DNA from: Rhodoferax sp.
GTDB taxonomy: Bacteria > Pseudomonadota > Gammaproteobacteria > Burkholderiales > Burkholderiaceae_C
Assembly: GCA_031291295.1 (NCBI GenBank)
Contig: JARLJI010000102.1
Location: forward strand, 62,001-126,000
Length of the DNA: 64,000 nucleotides
Direction: 5' to 3'
Program-made: the position numbers and the translations under genes
The notes under the pieces: generated by a model
What the model was told of the DNA's origin: nothing
What the model saw: only the letters and a program-made list of their open reading frames with translations
Databases searched by the model: none
Shown: positions 1 to 8,293 of the stretch, piece by piece
Numbering within the stretch: the stretch's first letter is position 1
How the letters are laid out: each line of letters opens with the position of its first letter

Positions 1-1038
1 GCCGAGCCGCGCGAGTCGCGCTACCCGTTCAGCCTGTCCACCGGCCGGCTGCGCGACCAGTGGCACGGCATGAGCCGCACCGGCACGCTGGGCCGGCTGT
101 TCGGCCATGTGGCCGAACCGGCCGTGCAGCTGCACCCGCAGGACATGGCGCGCCGCGGCCTCAGGGAAGGCGACCTGGTCCACGTCACCAGCCGGCGCGG
201 CTCGATCTTGTTGCCGGTGCAGGGCGCCAGCGAACTGGGCCTGTCCCAGGCCTTCATTGCCATGCACTGGGGCGACGAGTTTCTCGGCGGCGTCAGCAGC
301 ATGGGCGTGCGGCTGGCCGGCGTGAATGCGCTGACCACCTCGGCCTTTTGCCCGAGCTCGAAACAGCCCGAACTCAAGCACGCGGCGGTAAAAATCCTCA
401 AGGCCGAGCTGCCGTGGTCGCTGCTCGGCGTGGCCTGGCTGCCGGATGAGCGGGCGCTGGCGGCGCGCGAGGAGCTCAAGCGCCTGATGGCGCTGTTTCC
501 GTTTGCCAGCTGCGTGCCGTTCGGCCGCGAGCGCACCGGCCTGCTGTTTCGCGCGGCCAGTTACGAAGCGGCACCCGACGAAGTGATTGCGAGCATCGAG
601 CGCCTGCTGGGCCTGGGCGGCACCGACGTGCTGCGCTACGCCGACAAGAAAAAGGGCCAGCGCCGCGCGGCCCGGCTCGCGCGCATGGGCGATCAGGCCC
701 GGCTCACGGGCTTTGTGCTGGCCGGCGACATCAGCGCCGAGAGCTGGATCAAGACCCTGCTGCAGGACGAGCTGCCGGCGCAGGCGTACGGCCGCCTGCT
801 GCTGGTGCCCGGCGCCAAGGCGCCGGTCGCGGTGCAATCGCGCGGCAAACAGGTGTGCACATGCCTGAACGTGACGGACACGGCCATTCGCGCCCATCTG
901 GCGGGCGTGGAGGGCCCGGAGGACGGCCGCCTGGCCTCGCTGCAGGCCAGCCTGCAATGCGGCACCCAGTGCGGCTCCTGCGTGCCTGAGTTGCGCAAAA
1001 TCATCCGGGCGACTGTGCCTGCCAGGCAGGCCGCCTGA
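1..1038 (+). CDS. nasA: Assimilatory nitrate reductase, catalytic subunit (C-terminal part)
   Basis: The reading frame is open from the first base of the window, so the N-terminal molybdopterin and 4Fe-4S part lies outside; 345 codons remain. The opening residues (YPFSLSTGRLRDQWHG) match the molybdopterin-dinucleotide-binding domain of Nas-type cytoplasmic nitrate reductases. The last ~70 residues form a BFD-like [2Fe-2S] domain with Cys-x-Cys (CTC) and CxxxCGSC motifs, a feature of NasA rather than of NarG or NapA. The enzyme reduces nitrate to nitrite for nitrogen assimilation. It is followed by ybiB and cobA; cobA makes the siroheme precursor needed by the nitrite reductase expected upstream, and mog at 7.7 kb serves its Mo cofactor. 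Confidence 0.9.
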   Translation, partial: AEPRESRYPFSLSTGRLRDQWHGMSRTGTLGRLFGHVAEPAVQLHPQDMARRGLREGDLVHVTSRRGSILLPVQGASELGLSQAFIAMHWGDEFLGGVSSMGVRLAGVNALTTSAFCPSSKQPELKHAAVKILKAELPWSLLGVAWLPDERALAAREELKRLMALFPFASCVPFGRERTGLLFRAASYEAAPDEVIASIERLLGLGGTDVLRYADKKKGQRRAARLARMGDQARLTGFVLAGDISAESWIKTLLQDELPAQAYGRLLLVPGAKAPVAVQSRGKQVCTCLNVTDTAIRAHLAGVEGPEDGRLASLQASLQCGTQCGSCVPELRKIIRATVPARQAA

Positions 1039-1114
1039 TAGGCCGGTGCGCCAGGCTCGCGACAAATATCAGCTCATAACCAAAAGTCATCAGGCATCAA
1101 AGACAATCGGGGTC

Positions 1115-2020
1115 ATGGCAATCAGTCAGTACCTCAGGGAAATCGGCCGCGGCAAGGATGGTGCGCGCGCGCTCAGCCGCGAGCAGGCCGCCGATTTGTT
1201 TGGCCAGGTGCTCGACGGCACGGTGACCGACCTTGAAGTGGGCGGCTTCTGCCTGGCCATGCGCATCAAGGGCGAGACGCCCGCCGAGATGGCGGGTTTT
1301 CTCGATGCGGCCCATGCACGCCTGAACAAACTGCCGGCGACGGACAAGCCCATGGTGGTGCTGCCCAGCTACAACGGCGCGCGCAAGCTGCCGCTGCTGA
1401 CGCCGCTGCTGGCGCTGCTGCTGGCGCGCGAGGGGCTGCCGGTGCTGGTGCACGGCACGGCCACCGAAAACACCCGGGTCTATACATCCGAAGTGCTGGA
1501 AGCCATTGATATACGGGCGCAGACAGCTATCAAACCAGTAGCGCCTGGCGAAGTGGCCTTTGTCCCCACGAGGCTGCTGAGCGCCGGCTTGCAGCGCCTG
1601 CTCGACGTGCGCCGCGCGGTCGGCCTGCGCAACCCGGCGCACAGCCTGGTCAAGCTGATGAACCCCTGCGCCGGCCCCAGTCTGGTCGTGGGCAGCTACA
1701 CCCATCCCGAATACGCCACCTCGATGGCGGCGGTGTTCGAGCTGGTGCAGGCCAACGCGCTGCTGCTGCGCGGCACCGAGGGCGAGGGGGTCGCCGACCC
1801 GCGCCGCATGCCGCAGATGACGGGCTTCGTGGCCGGCCGGCGTGTGCTGCTGGAGGAGGCCCGGAGCGGCCCTTTGACCGCGCTGCCCGATCTGCCCAAG
1901 GCGATCGATGCCGCCAGCACCGCAGCCTATATCCGGGCTGTCATGGCGGGCAAGCAGGCGGTGCCGGCGCCGATCGCCCGGCAGGTGGAACATATCTTGC
2001 GTCTGGTCTCCCCACTATGA
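1115..2020 (+). CDS. ybiB: DNA-binding protein YbiB (TrpD2 family)
   Basis: This 301-residue protein is related to anthranilate phosphoribosyltransferase but belongs to the YbiB/TrpD2 group, which binds nucleic acid and is not known to act in tryptophan synthesis. The glycosyltransferase-3 fold is visible from the N-terminal helical part (MAISQYLREIGRG) to the HGTATENTRVYTSEVL loop. A GTG at 1046 would add 23 residues of unlikely composition, so ATG 1115 is preferred. The stop overlaps the cobA start by four bases (ATGA), which suggests translational coupling. Around 1493-1551 the base composition drops because a short dispersed repeat appears to lie inside the gene. Confidence 0.85.
   Translation: MAISQYLREIGRGKDGARALSREQAADLFGQVLDGTVTDLEVGGFCLAMRIKGETPAEMAGFLDAAHARLNKLPATDKPMVVLPSYNGARKLPLLTPLLALLLAREGLPVLVHGTATENTRVYTSEVLEAIDIRAQTAIKPVAPGEVAFVPTRLLSAGLQRLLDVRRAVGLRNPAHSLVKLMNPCAGPSLVVGSYTHPEYATSMAAVFELVQANALLLRGTEGEGVADPRRMPQMTGFVAGRRVLLEEARSGPLTALPDLPKAIDAASTAAYIRAVMAGKQAVPAPIARQVEHILRLVSPL
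1493..1551 (+). repeat. Short AT-rich dispersed repeat inside ybiB
   Basis: The stretch contains GCGC...CAGCTATCAAA followed by AGTAGCGC, matching the GCGCTAG / GCTATCAAA pattern of short repeats I know from Comamonadaceae genomes. It is read through in frame. The boundaries are approximate. Confidence 0.4.
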
Positions 2021-2841
2021 ATTCACTCAAAAACAGCGCTGGCGGCACGGGACAAGTCACGCTGGTGGGCGCCGGCCCCGGCGATCCGGAACTGCTCACG
2101 CTCAAGGCCGTGAAAGCCATCGCGGCCGCCACCGTGCTGCTGGTCGACGACCTGGTCGGCGACGGCATCGTGGCCTACGCCTCGCCGCAGGCGCGCATCG
2201 TGTTTGTCGGCAAGCGCGGCGGCTGCAAGTCCACGCCGCAGGCCTTCATCGAAAAGCTCATGATCATGGCCGCGCGCGAGGGCGAAACCGTGGTCCGGCT
2301 CAAGGGCGGCGACCCGTTCATCTTCGGGCGCGGCGGCGAGGAGGTCGAACACCTGCAGGCCGCCGGCATCCAGGTGGAGGTGGTCAATGGCATCACCGCT
2401 GGCCTCGCCGCCGTCACCTCGCTGGGCGTGCCGCTGACGCACCGCGACCATGCGCACGGCGTGGTGTTCATCACCGGTCACGCACCAGTGGGGGGCGCGG
2501 GCGACGGCGCCGATTGGCGCGCGCTGGCCGCCACCGCGCACAGCGCGAAGCTGACGCTGGTGATCTACATGGGTGTGCGCGGCGCACAGCGCATCCAGCA
2601 GGACCTGCTGAGCGGGCTGCCGGCCGGCACACCGGTGGCCGTGATCCAGAACGCCAGCCTGCCGACGCAGCGCCACATCACCAGCACGCTGGGCGAGCTG
2701 TCGGCCGCGATCGAGCGTGAGCACATGGCCAGTCCCTCGGTGATCGTGGTGGGCGACGTGACGCGCGCCATTGCCGCGATGCCGGGCGCGCAAACCAGCG
2801 ACCGCGCGCCCCTCGCCTCGCAGCGAACTCGGGGCGCCTGA
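2017..2841 (+). CDS. cobA: Uroporphyrinogen-III C-methyltransferase
   Basis: The 274-residue enzyme methylates uroporphyrinogen III twice with S-adenosylmethionine to give precorrin-2, the precursor of siroheme. The N-terminal glycine-rich motif VGAGPGDPELLTLKA (about residues 18-32) and the GGDPFIFGRGGEE motif (about residues 97-109) are signatures of the SUMT family. It lacks the CysG N-terminal dehydrogenase/ferrochelatase domain, so another enzyme must finish siroheme. The ATGA overlap with ybiB and the position behind nasA indicate a nitrate/nitrite assimilation operon. The C-terminal ~25 residues after MPGAQTS are low-complexity and probably disordered. Confidence 0.93.
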   Translation: MNSLKNSAGGTGQVTLVGAGPGDPELLTLKAVKAIAAATVLLVDDLVGDGIVAYASPQARIVFVGKRGGCKSTPQAFIEKLMIMAAREGETVVRLKGGDPFIFGRGGEEVEHLQAAGIQVEVVNGITAGLAAVTSLGVPLTHRDHAHGVVFITGHAPVGGAGDGADWRALAATAHSAKLTLVIYMGVRGAQRIQQDLLSGLPAGTPVAVIQNASLPTQRHITSTLGELSAAIEREHMASPSVIVVGDVTRAIAAMPGAQTSDRAPLASQRTRGA

Positions 2842-2844
2842 CCC

Positions 2845-2870
2845 CGGCGCGCATTCAGGCGCCGCTCTTT
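2845..2870 (+). terminator. Rho-independent terminator after cobA
   Basis: CGGCGC (2845-2850) pairs with GCGCCG (2859-2864) across an eight-base loop and is followed by CTCTTT. It starts four bases after the cobA stop. The U tract is short, so efficiency is uncertain. Confidence 0.5.
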
Positions 2871-3099
2871 ACGGGTATTCGTGTGAACTATTGCCCAAGG
2901 CGCGGGCGTTGCCTTGCATTTGGAAATTGGTGAACTAGAACTCGTGGCACACCGCACAAATTCAATGCGCAGTTCAATGCGTGATGCAAGGCTAGGGCTA
3001 GAGGACTGACCGCGTTGTCAGCCAGGAAGCACGGCAGTGGCCGTGAAAAGGTTAACCCCCGATTGAGTGTTCTCGACATTGGCGTGAAGGAGAAACTTC

Positions 3100-3306
3100 A
3101 TGCACACCCGGAAAAAATCAAGACATGGCAGGCACACCCTGCCCGGCAACCAGCACACCTCCCAGGTCAAGCGGCAGTTGCTCCAGTGGATGGGCGTGGT
3201 CCTGTTGTCGGTCGTGGGAGCGGTCGCACTGGTCATGTTGCTGTCCTCGCTCGGCGAGCAAACGCAAAGGCTTGCTTTGATCGGGGTTGCCGGCGCTGGC
3301 CCATGA
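3100..3306 (+). CDS. Small single-span membrane protein, hypothetical
   Basis: This is a 68-residue frame with a strongly basic, His/Lys/Arg-rich N-terminus followed by one hydrophobic segment (about residues 31-51, GVVLLSVVGAVALVMLL). The ATG at 3100 has a good ribosome-binding site (AAGGAGA, seven bases upstream), which is the main reason to accept the gene. The 258 bases upstream (2842-3099) hold only the cobA terminator and probably this gene's promoter. I do not recognise the family. A basic N-terminus plus one span is consistent with an inner-membrane micropeptide. Confidence 0.45.
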   Translation: MHTRKKSRHGRHTLPGNQHTSQVKRQLLQWMGVVLLSVVGAVALVMLLSSLGEQTQRLALIGVAGAGP

Positions 3307-3385
3307 CGCCGAGCGGACCCGCTGCTCCCCGCGTGCGCTATATTTCGTCGCCCTTGCCAAAGTCCGGCAAGCGTTAAGGGGCTGT

Positions 3386-4600
3386 TTGACTCATTCATTT
3401 GACACCGTCATCATTGGCGCGGGTGCCGCCGGCCTGTTCTGCGCCGGCGTCGCGGGGCAACTCGGACTCAAGGTGCTGCTGCTCGACCACAGCGAGAAGG
3501 TGGCCGAAAAAATCCGCATCTCGGGCGGCGGGCGCGCCAACTTCACGAACCGCGACGTCTCGCCGGCCAACTTTTCGGGCGAGAACCCGCATTTTTGCCG
3601 CTCGGCCCTGGCGCGCTACACGCCGCGCGACTTCACCGCGCTGATGGAGCGCCACCGCATCCCGTTTCACGAGAAGCACAAGGGCCAGCTGTTTTGCGAC
3701 CGCTCGGCCGAAGACCTGATCCAGATGCTGCTGGCCGAGTGCGCGGCCGGCGGCGTAGAGCGCTGGCAGCCTTGCAGCATCAAAAGCATCCGAACCCCCG
3801 AGTCAGCGGGCGCTGGAGGCTATGAAATTGATAGTAGCCGGGGCGTCATTTCGGCGCGCTCTATCGTGGTGGCCACGGGCGGCCTGTCCATCCCGAAAAT
3901 CGGCGCGACCGATTTTGGCTACCGCGTGGCGCGCCAGTTCGGCCTGCGCGTGGTGGAGCCGCGCCCCGCACTGGTGCCCCTGACCTTCGACGGCGCCGGC
4001 TGGGCGTCCTATGCGCAGCTGGCCGGGCTGTCGCTGCCGGTACAGATTTCAACCGGCAGCAGGAAGAGCCAGACCACCTTCTTCGAAGACCTGCTGTTCA
4101 CGCACCGCGGCCTGTCGGGCCCGGCGGTGCTGCAAATTTCCAGCTACTGGGCGGCGGACACCCCGATCCGGCTCGACCTGGCGCCCGGGCACGACGTGGC
4201 GCAAGCCCTGGCGCGGGCCAAGGCCAGTTCGCGCAAACTCATCGCCAACGAGTTGGCCTCCCTGGTGCCGTCGCGCTTGGCCGACGCCTGGGTGCAGCAG
4301 GACAGCCACTGGCAGCGCCCGGTGAGCGACGCCCCGGACAAGGCATTGATGCTGCTGGCCGAACGGCTGGCGCGCTGGGAACTCACGCCCACCGGCACCG
4401 AAGGCTACAAAAAAGCCGAGGTCACGGCGGGCGGCGTGGACACCCGCGACCTGTCGTCGCAGACCATGGAATCCAAGCAGCCGGGCCTGTATTTCATTGG
4501 CGAGGCGGTCGATGTGACGGGCTGGCTCGGCGGTTACAACTTTCAATGGGCCTGGGCCAGCGGCTTCGCCTGCGCGCAGGCGCTGGCAAACCGGCGTTGA
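3386..4600 (+). CDS. BaiN/HI0933-type FAD-dependent oxidoreductase
   Basis: This 404-residue flavoprotein has an N-terminal dinucleotide-binding motif (IIGAGAAGLFCAG), the family motif SGGGRANFTN, and the C-terminal FAD-contacting block GEAVDVTGWLGGYNFQWAW. These define the HI0933/BaiN/RdsA-like family, whose physiological substrate is mostly unknown. The preferred start is TTG 3386, because AAGGGG lies five bases upstream and the homologous N-terminus (SFDTVIIGAG) begins directly afterwards; the longer frame from 3287 would add 33 implausible residues. A short dispersed repeat interrupts the normal sequence near 3806-3843 and is translated. Confidence 0.85.
   Translation: MTHSFDTVIIGAGAAGLFCAGVAGQLGLKVLLLDHSEKVAEKIRISGGGRANFTNRDVSPANFSGENPHFCRSALARYTPRDFTALMERHRIPFHEKHKGQLFCDRSAEDLIQMLLAECAAGGVERWQPCSIKSIRTPESAGAGGYEIDSSRGVISARSIVVATGGLSIPKIGATDFGYRVARQFGLRVVEPRPALVPLTFDGAGWASYAQLAGLSLPVQISTGSRKSQTTFFEDLLFTHRGLSGPAVLQISSYWAADTPIRLDLAPGHDVAQALARAKASSRKLIANELASLVPSRLADAWVQQDSHWQRPVSDAPDKALMLLAERLARWELTPTGTEGYKKAEVTAGGVDTRDLSSQTMESKQPGLYFIGEAVDVTGWLGGYNFQWAWASGFACAQALANRR
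3806..3843 (+). repeat. Short dispersed repeat inside the HI0933-family gene
   Basis: GGGCGCTGGAGGCTATGAAATTGATAG matches the pattern GCGCTAGAGGCTAT...TTGATAG of a short repeat seen in related genomes (pattern from memory). It encodes the unusual segment around AGAGGYEIDSSRG. It is one of the clearer copies in this window. Confidence 0.5.
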
Positions 4601-4624
4601 AGTTGCACCGGAAAAGGCTATAAT
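4597..4624 (+). promoter_or_regulatory. Sigma-70 promoter for rpsU
   Basis: TTGAAG (4597-4602) and TATAAT (4619-4624) are separated by 16 bases. The perfect -10 element lies about 130 bases before the rpsU start, leaving a leader of roughly 120 bases. Confidence 0.65.
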
Positions 4625-4752
4625 TCAGGGCTTTGCTGGCAAACCCCCGTCGGCCTGATCCACATTGAGACGGGGAACACCGCTGGACACGCATTGCAGG
4701 GCCTGATCTTCCCTGAGTGATGTTTCAGCAAATTTTTGGAAACCATTACGTA

Positions 4753-4965
4753 ATGACCGCCATCCGTCTGAAAGAAAACGAGCCGTTTGACGTGGCCCTG
4801 CGCCGCTTCAAGCGCACCATTGAAAAACTCGGCCTGCTGACCGAACTGCGCGCCCGCGAGTTCTACGAGAAGCCCACCGCCGAGCGCAAGCGCAAGAAGG
4901 CCGCTGCGGTCAAGCGCAACTACAAGCGCATCCGCTCGATGCAGCTGCCCAAGAAGCTGTACTGA
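4753..4965 (+). CDS. rpsU: 30S ribosomal protein S21
   Basis: The 70-residue protein has the full S21 sequence, including [14 protein letters not shown], the conserved centre [19 protein letters not shown] and the LPKKLY end. S21 joins the 30S subunit late and helps it bind initiation regions. ATG 4753 gives the standard N-terminus ([12 protein letters not shown]); an in-frame ATG at 4717 would add 12 non-conserved residues. A strong promoter lies upstream and a hairpin terminator downstream, followed by a GatB/YqeY-domain gene. This pairing is common in proteobacteria, where the rpsU neighbourhood often also includes dnaG and rpoD; those are absent here. Confidence 0.97.
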   Translation: MTAIRLKENEPFDVALRRFKRTIEKLGLLTELRAREFYEKPTAERKRKKAAAVKRNYKRIRSMQLPKKLY

Positions 4966-5020
4966 TTCCTCTTCCCGCTTGATTGCCCGCGCGGCAATCG
5001 ATCAGAAGAAAGACAAGCTC

Positions 5021-5047
5021 GCCCGGGGACGCTCTGGCGGGCTTTTT
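5021..5047 (+). terminator. Hairpin terminator between rpsU and the yqeY-type gene
   Basis: GCCCG (5021-5025) pairs with CGGGC (5038-5042), followed by TTTTT. A second inverted repeat, GATTGCC...GGCAATC (4981-4999), lies just upstream. Together they probably reduce read-through from the strong rpsU promoter. Confidence 0.55.
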
Positions 5048-5090
5048 GCTTTTTGGCGTCCATGACGCCTGCCTTTTTCCGGAGAACACG

Positions 5091-5552
5091 ATGTCACTCA
5101 AAGACCAGATCACCGAAGACATGAAGACTGCCATGCGCGCCAGGGACAGCGAGCGCCTGGGCACCATCCGCCTGCTGCTGGCCGCCATCAAGCAAAAAGA
5201 GGTGGATGAGCGCGTCGTGGTCGATGACGTGGCCGTGATCGCGATCGTGGACAAGCTCATCAAGCAGCGCAAGGACTCGATTGCCGCCTACACCCAGGCC
5301 GGCCGCACGGATCTGGCCGACAAGGAAGCGTCCGAGATCAAGGTGATCGAGGCCTACTTGCCGCAGCGCCTGAGCGCCGACGAAGTGGCCGCCGAGGTGA
5401 AGGCGATCGTCGCCGAACTCGGTGCTGAACTCGGTCGAAATCCAGGCCCGGGCGACATGGGCAAGGTGATGGGCGCCGTCAAAGCGAAACTGGCCGGCAA
5501 GGCCGACATGGGCCAGGTCAGCGCCGCAGTGAAGGCCGCGCTGGCGGGCTGA
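5091..5552 (+). CDS. GatB/YqeY domain-containing protein
   Basis: The 153-residue protein starts MSLKDQITEDMKTAM and matches the YqeY family throughout, including the LLLAAIKQKEVDER segment and the IEAYLPQRLS motif. The domain resembles the tail of the amidotransferase subunit GatB, which contacts tRNA; the cellular role of the free-standing protein is not established. ATG 5091 is preceded by GGAGAACACG, a good ribosome-binding site. It lies behind rpsU and faces pmbA tail to tail. Confidence 0.9.
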   Translation: MSLKDQITEDMKTAMRARDSERLGTIRLLLAAIKQKEVDERVVVDDVAVIAIVDKLIKQRKDSIAAYTQAGRTDLADKEASEIKVIEAYLPQRLSADEVAAEVKAIVAELGAELGRNPGPGDMGKVMGAVKAKLAGKADMGQVSAAVKAALAG

Positions 5553-5568
5553 CGCCTGACGGCGGCGC

Positions 5569-6969
5569 TCAGCTGCCCGCCACCTTCATCCGGTTCACCA
5601 ATATCGAGCCCACGGTCTTGGCACCGTGGTTGTAGGCGTCGGCACCGACCGCATCGATGCCCATCAGCATGTCCCTGAGGTTGCCGGCAATGGTGATTTC
5701 CTCCACCGGGTAGGCGATGCGTCCCTTTTCCACCCAGAAGCCGCTGGCGCCGCGCGAGTAGTCGCCCGTCACGTAGTTCACGCCCTGCCCCATCAGCTCG
5801 ATCACGAACAGGCCGGTGCCGAGTTTTTGCAGCATGGCGTCCAGGTCGTCCTGCGGGCGCGTCAGGCGCGACGTCAAGGTCAGGTTGTGCGAGCCGCCGG
5901 CGTTGCCGGTGGTTTTCATGCCCAGCTTGCGGGCCGAATAAGTGCTCAGGAAATAGCCTTCGAGACGCCCCGCATCGACCACCGTGCGGGCCCTGACCTG
6001 CACGCCTTCGTCGTCGAACGGCGAGCTGCCCTTGCCGCGCTTGACGAACGGGTCTTCCAGAACGTCGATGTGTTTCGGCATCACCGGCTTGCCCAGCGAG
6101 TCCAGCAAAAACGTGCTCTTGCGGTACAGCGCGCCACCGCTGACCGCCTGCACCAGGCCGCCCAGCAGCCCCGCCGCCAGCGGCGACTCGAACAGCACGG
6201 GGCACTCGGTGGTGGCGATCTTGCGCGACTTCAGGCGGCTCAGCGCCCGCTCGGCGGCGTAGCGGCCGACCGCCTCGGGCGAGGCCAGCTCGTTGGCGTC
6301 GCGCATCGAGCTGTACCAGGCGTCGCGCTGCATGTCCTGCTTTTTGCCGGGGCTTGATGCAATCGGCGCCACCGACAGGCTGTGGCGCGAACTGGCGTAG
6401 CCGCCGCGGAAACCGTGCGTGTGGGCGCTGAAAAAATGCGACTGCTGCGCCGACACGCCCGCGCCCTCACTGTTGGTGACGCGCCGGTCGGTCTGCAATG
6501 CGGCGGCTTCGCACTGCATGGCCAGCGCAGCGGCCTGCTCGCTGGTGATGGCCCAGGGGTGGAACAAGTCCAGATCCGGCTGCACCGTGGCAATGTCCTC
6601 CACATCCGGCAGCCCGGCCATCGGATCCTCGGCCGTGAAGCGCGCAATGTCATAGGCCGCCTGCACGGTCTGCTCGATCGCCGCTCTGGAGAAATCGGAA
6701 GTGCTGGCGTTGCCGCGGCGATTGCCGACATAGACCGTCACGCCCAGCGACTTGTCGCGGTTGCGCTCCACGTTCTCCAGCTCGCCCTTACGCACCGACA
6801 CGCTCAGGCCGCAGCCCTCGGATGCCTCCGCGCCGGCATCGGTGGCGCCCAGCTTTTTGGCGTGCGCCAGGGCGCTGTCCACCAGGTCTTCGAAAAACGG
6901 GCGGCTGTAACTGAAGCCGCTGTCGATGCGCGCGGGGCTGGCGCTGGCAGCTTGGGATGGTTTTTTCAT
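5569..6969 (-). CDS. pmbA: Metalloprotease PmbA (TldE)
   Basis: The 466-residue protein is the PmbA/TldE partner of TldD; the TldD/E heterodimer degrades unfolded peptides and matures peptides such as microcin B17. Family segments include an early SVRKGELENVE motif, a central FFSAHTHGFRGGY-like region, and the C-terminal GDYSRGASGFWVEKG block. The zinc site is supplied by TldD, which is not in this window. The gene diverges from darP with 64 bases between starts, and this pmbA/darP(yjgA) divergence is a common proteobacterial arrangement. Confidence 0.93.
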   Translation of the reverse strand: MKKPSQAASASPARIDSGFSYSRPFFEDLVDSALAHAKKLGATDAGAEASEGCGLSVSVRKGELENVERNRDKSLGVTVYVGNRRGNASTSDFSRAAIEQTVQAAYDIARFTAEDPMAGLPDVEDIATVQPDLDLFHPWAITSEQAAALAMQCEAAALQTDRRVTNSEGAGVSAQQSHFFSAHTHGFRGGYASSRHSLSVAPIASSPGKKQDMQRDAWYSSMRDANELASPEAVGRYAAERALSRLKSRKIATTECPVLFESPLAAGLLGGLVQAVSGGALYRKSTFLLDSLGKPVMPKHIDVLEDPFVKRGKGSSPFDDEGVQVRARTVVDAGRLEGYFLSTYSARKLGMKTTGNAGGSHNLTLTSRLTRPQDDLDAMLQKLGTGLFVIELMGQGVNYVTGDYSRGASGFWVEKGRIAYPVEEITIAGNLRDMLMGIDAVGADAYNHGAKTVGSILVNRMKVAGS

Positions 6970-7033
6970 ATCGACGGCTATGATACTTGCCGCAGTGGCC
7001 CCGGGGGCCGCCGCCCCTCTGGATCACCCTACC

Positions 7034-7669
7034 ATGTCACGCAAACCCACCAAAGGCTACTTCGTCCACGGCAAATTCGTTGCCGAAGGCAGCGAGCTCG
7101 ACCTCGAACTCAAGCGCGAGCTCAAGGGCACCGACGCGCTGAGCAAGACCGATCTCAAACGCGAGAGCACCGAGCTGCAAAAGCTCGGCGAAGACCTGCT
7201 GACGCTGCGCGCCGACCTGTTAGAGCGGCTGGACCTGTCGGAAAAACTGTGCGACGCGGTACAGGAGGCCAAGCGCATCACCAACTTCGAGGGCAGGCGG
7301 CGCCAGATGCAGTTCATCGGTAAGCTGATGCGCCTGCTGCCGCCCGAGACGCTGGTCGCCATCCGCGCCGCGCTCGATGAGCAGCACAGCGGCTCGGCCC
7401 GCGAGACGCTCAATCTGCACCTGGCCGAACAATGGCGCGATGCGCTGATTGCCGACGAAGACGCGCTGGGCCGCTGGCTCGCCGACTTTGCGCAAACCGA
7501 CACCCAACAGTTGCGCGCCCTGATCCGCCAGGCGCGCAAGGACGCCAAGCCGGGCAAGCCCGGCGAGGCGCCGCGCCACGGCCGCGCCTACCGCGACATC
7601 TTCCAGCTGGTGAGAGAGCAGCTCGCCAACAAGGAGGCCGGCGCCGCACCGGCAGAACAGACACCATGA
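7034..7669 (+). CDS. darP: Ribosome-associated protein DarP (YjgA, DUF615)
   Basis: The 211-residue protein carries the typical N-terminus (MSRKPTKGYFVHGKFVAEGSE) and charged helices of the YjgA family. In E. coli this protein associates with 50S assembly intermediates and supports peptidyl-transferase centre maturation. ATG 7034 is chosen because family similarity begins there; the frame is open from 6926 but the upstream residues look non-coding. The stop overlaps the mog start by four bases (ATGA), so DarP and Mog are translationally coupled. Confidence 0.88.
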   Translation: MSRKPTKGYFVHGKFVAEGSELDLELKRELKGTDALSKTDLKRESTELQKLGEDLLTLRADLLERLDLSEKLCDAVQEAKRITNFEGRRRQMQFIGKLMRLLPPETLVAIRAALDEQHSGSARETLNLHLAEQWRDALIADEDALGRWLADFAQTDTQQLRALIRQARKDAKPGKPGEAPRHGRAYRDIFQLVREQLANKEAGAAPAEQTP

Positions 7670-8274
7670 ACACGCCGCAAGCCACCCCGTTTGACGCCGT
7701 CAAGATCGGCATCGTCTCGGTCAGCGACCGCGCCTCCAGCGGTGTGTACGAAGACAAGGGCCTGCCCGCGCTCAAGGACTGGCTGACGCGCGCGCTGAAG
7801 AACCCGGTGCAGTTCGAAGCCCGGCTGATCCCCGACGAACAGGCCGCCATCAGCGCCGCGCTGATCGCGCTGGTGGACGCCGGCTGCGCACTGGTGCTGA
7901 CCACCGGTGGCACCGGCCCGGCCCCGCGCGACGTCACGCCCGAGGCCACGCTGGCGGTGGCGCACAAGCCGATGCCCGGCTTTGGCGAGCAGATGCGCCA
8001 GATCAGCCTGCGCTTCGTGCCCACGGCCATCCTGTCGCGCCAGTGCGCCGTCATTCGGGACCAAAGCCTGATCATCAACCTGCCGGGCCAGCCCAAATCG
8101 ATCCAGGAAACGCTGGAAGGGTTGAAGGGCGCCAGCGGCGAATCCATCGTGCCTGGGATATTTGCGGCCGTGCCGTACTGCGTGGACCTGATTGGCGGTC
8201 CGTATCTGGAAACGAACGACGAAGTGTGCAAGGCCTTCCGGCCCAAGAGTGCGGTGCGCCCCGCGCGGCCCTAG
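7666..8274 (+). CDS. mog: Molybdopterin adenylyltransferase
   Basis: The 202-residue MogA-type protein adenylates molybdopterin before molybdate insertion by MoeA. The signature TTGGTGPAPRDVTPEAT, followed by the LPGQP segment, identifies the MoCF-binding domain; the sequence is colinear with Mog from start (KIGIVSVSDRASSGVYEDKG) to end. It is coupled to darP by an ATGA overlap. The cofactor it makes is required by the nitrate reductase at the left edge of the window. Confidence 0.93.
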   Translation: MNTPQATPFDAVKIGIVSVSDRASSGVYEDKGLPALKDWLTRALKNPVQFEARLIPDEQAAISAALIALVDAGCALVLTTGGTGPAPRDVTPEATLAVAHKPMPGFGEQMRQISLRFVPTAILSRQCAVIRDQSLIINLPGQPKSIQETLEGLKGASGESIVPGIFAAVPYCVDLIGGPYLETNDEVCKAFRPKSAVRPARP

Positions 8275-8293
8275 TCGAAAATCGGGAATCAGG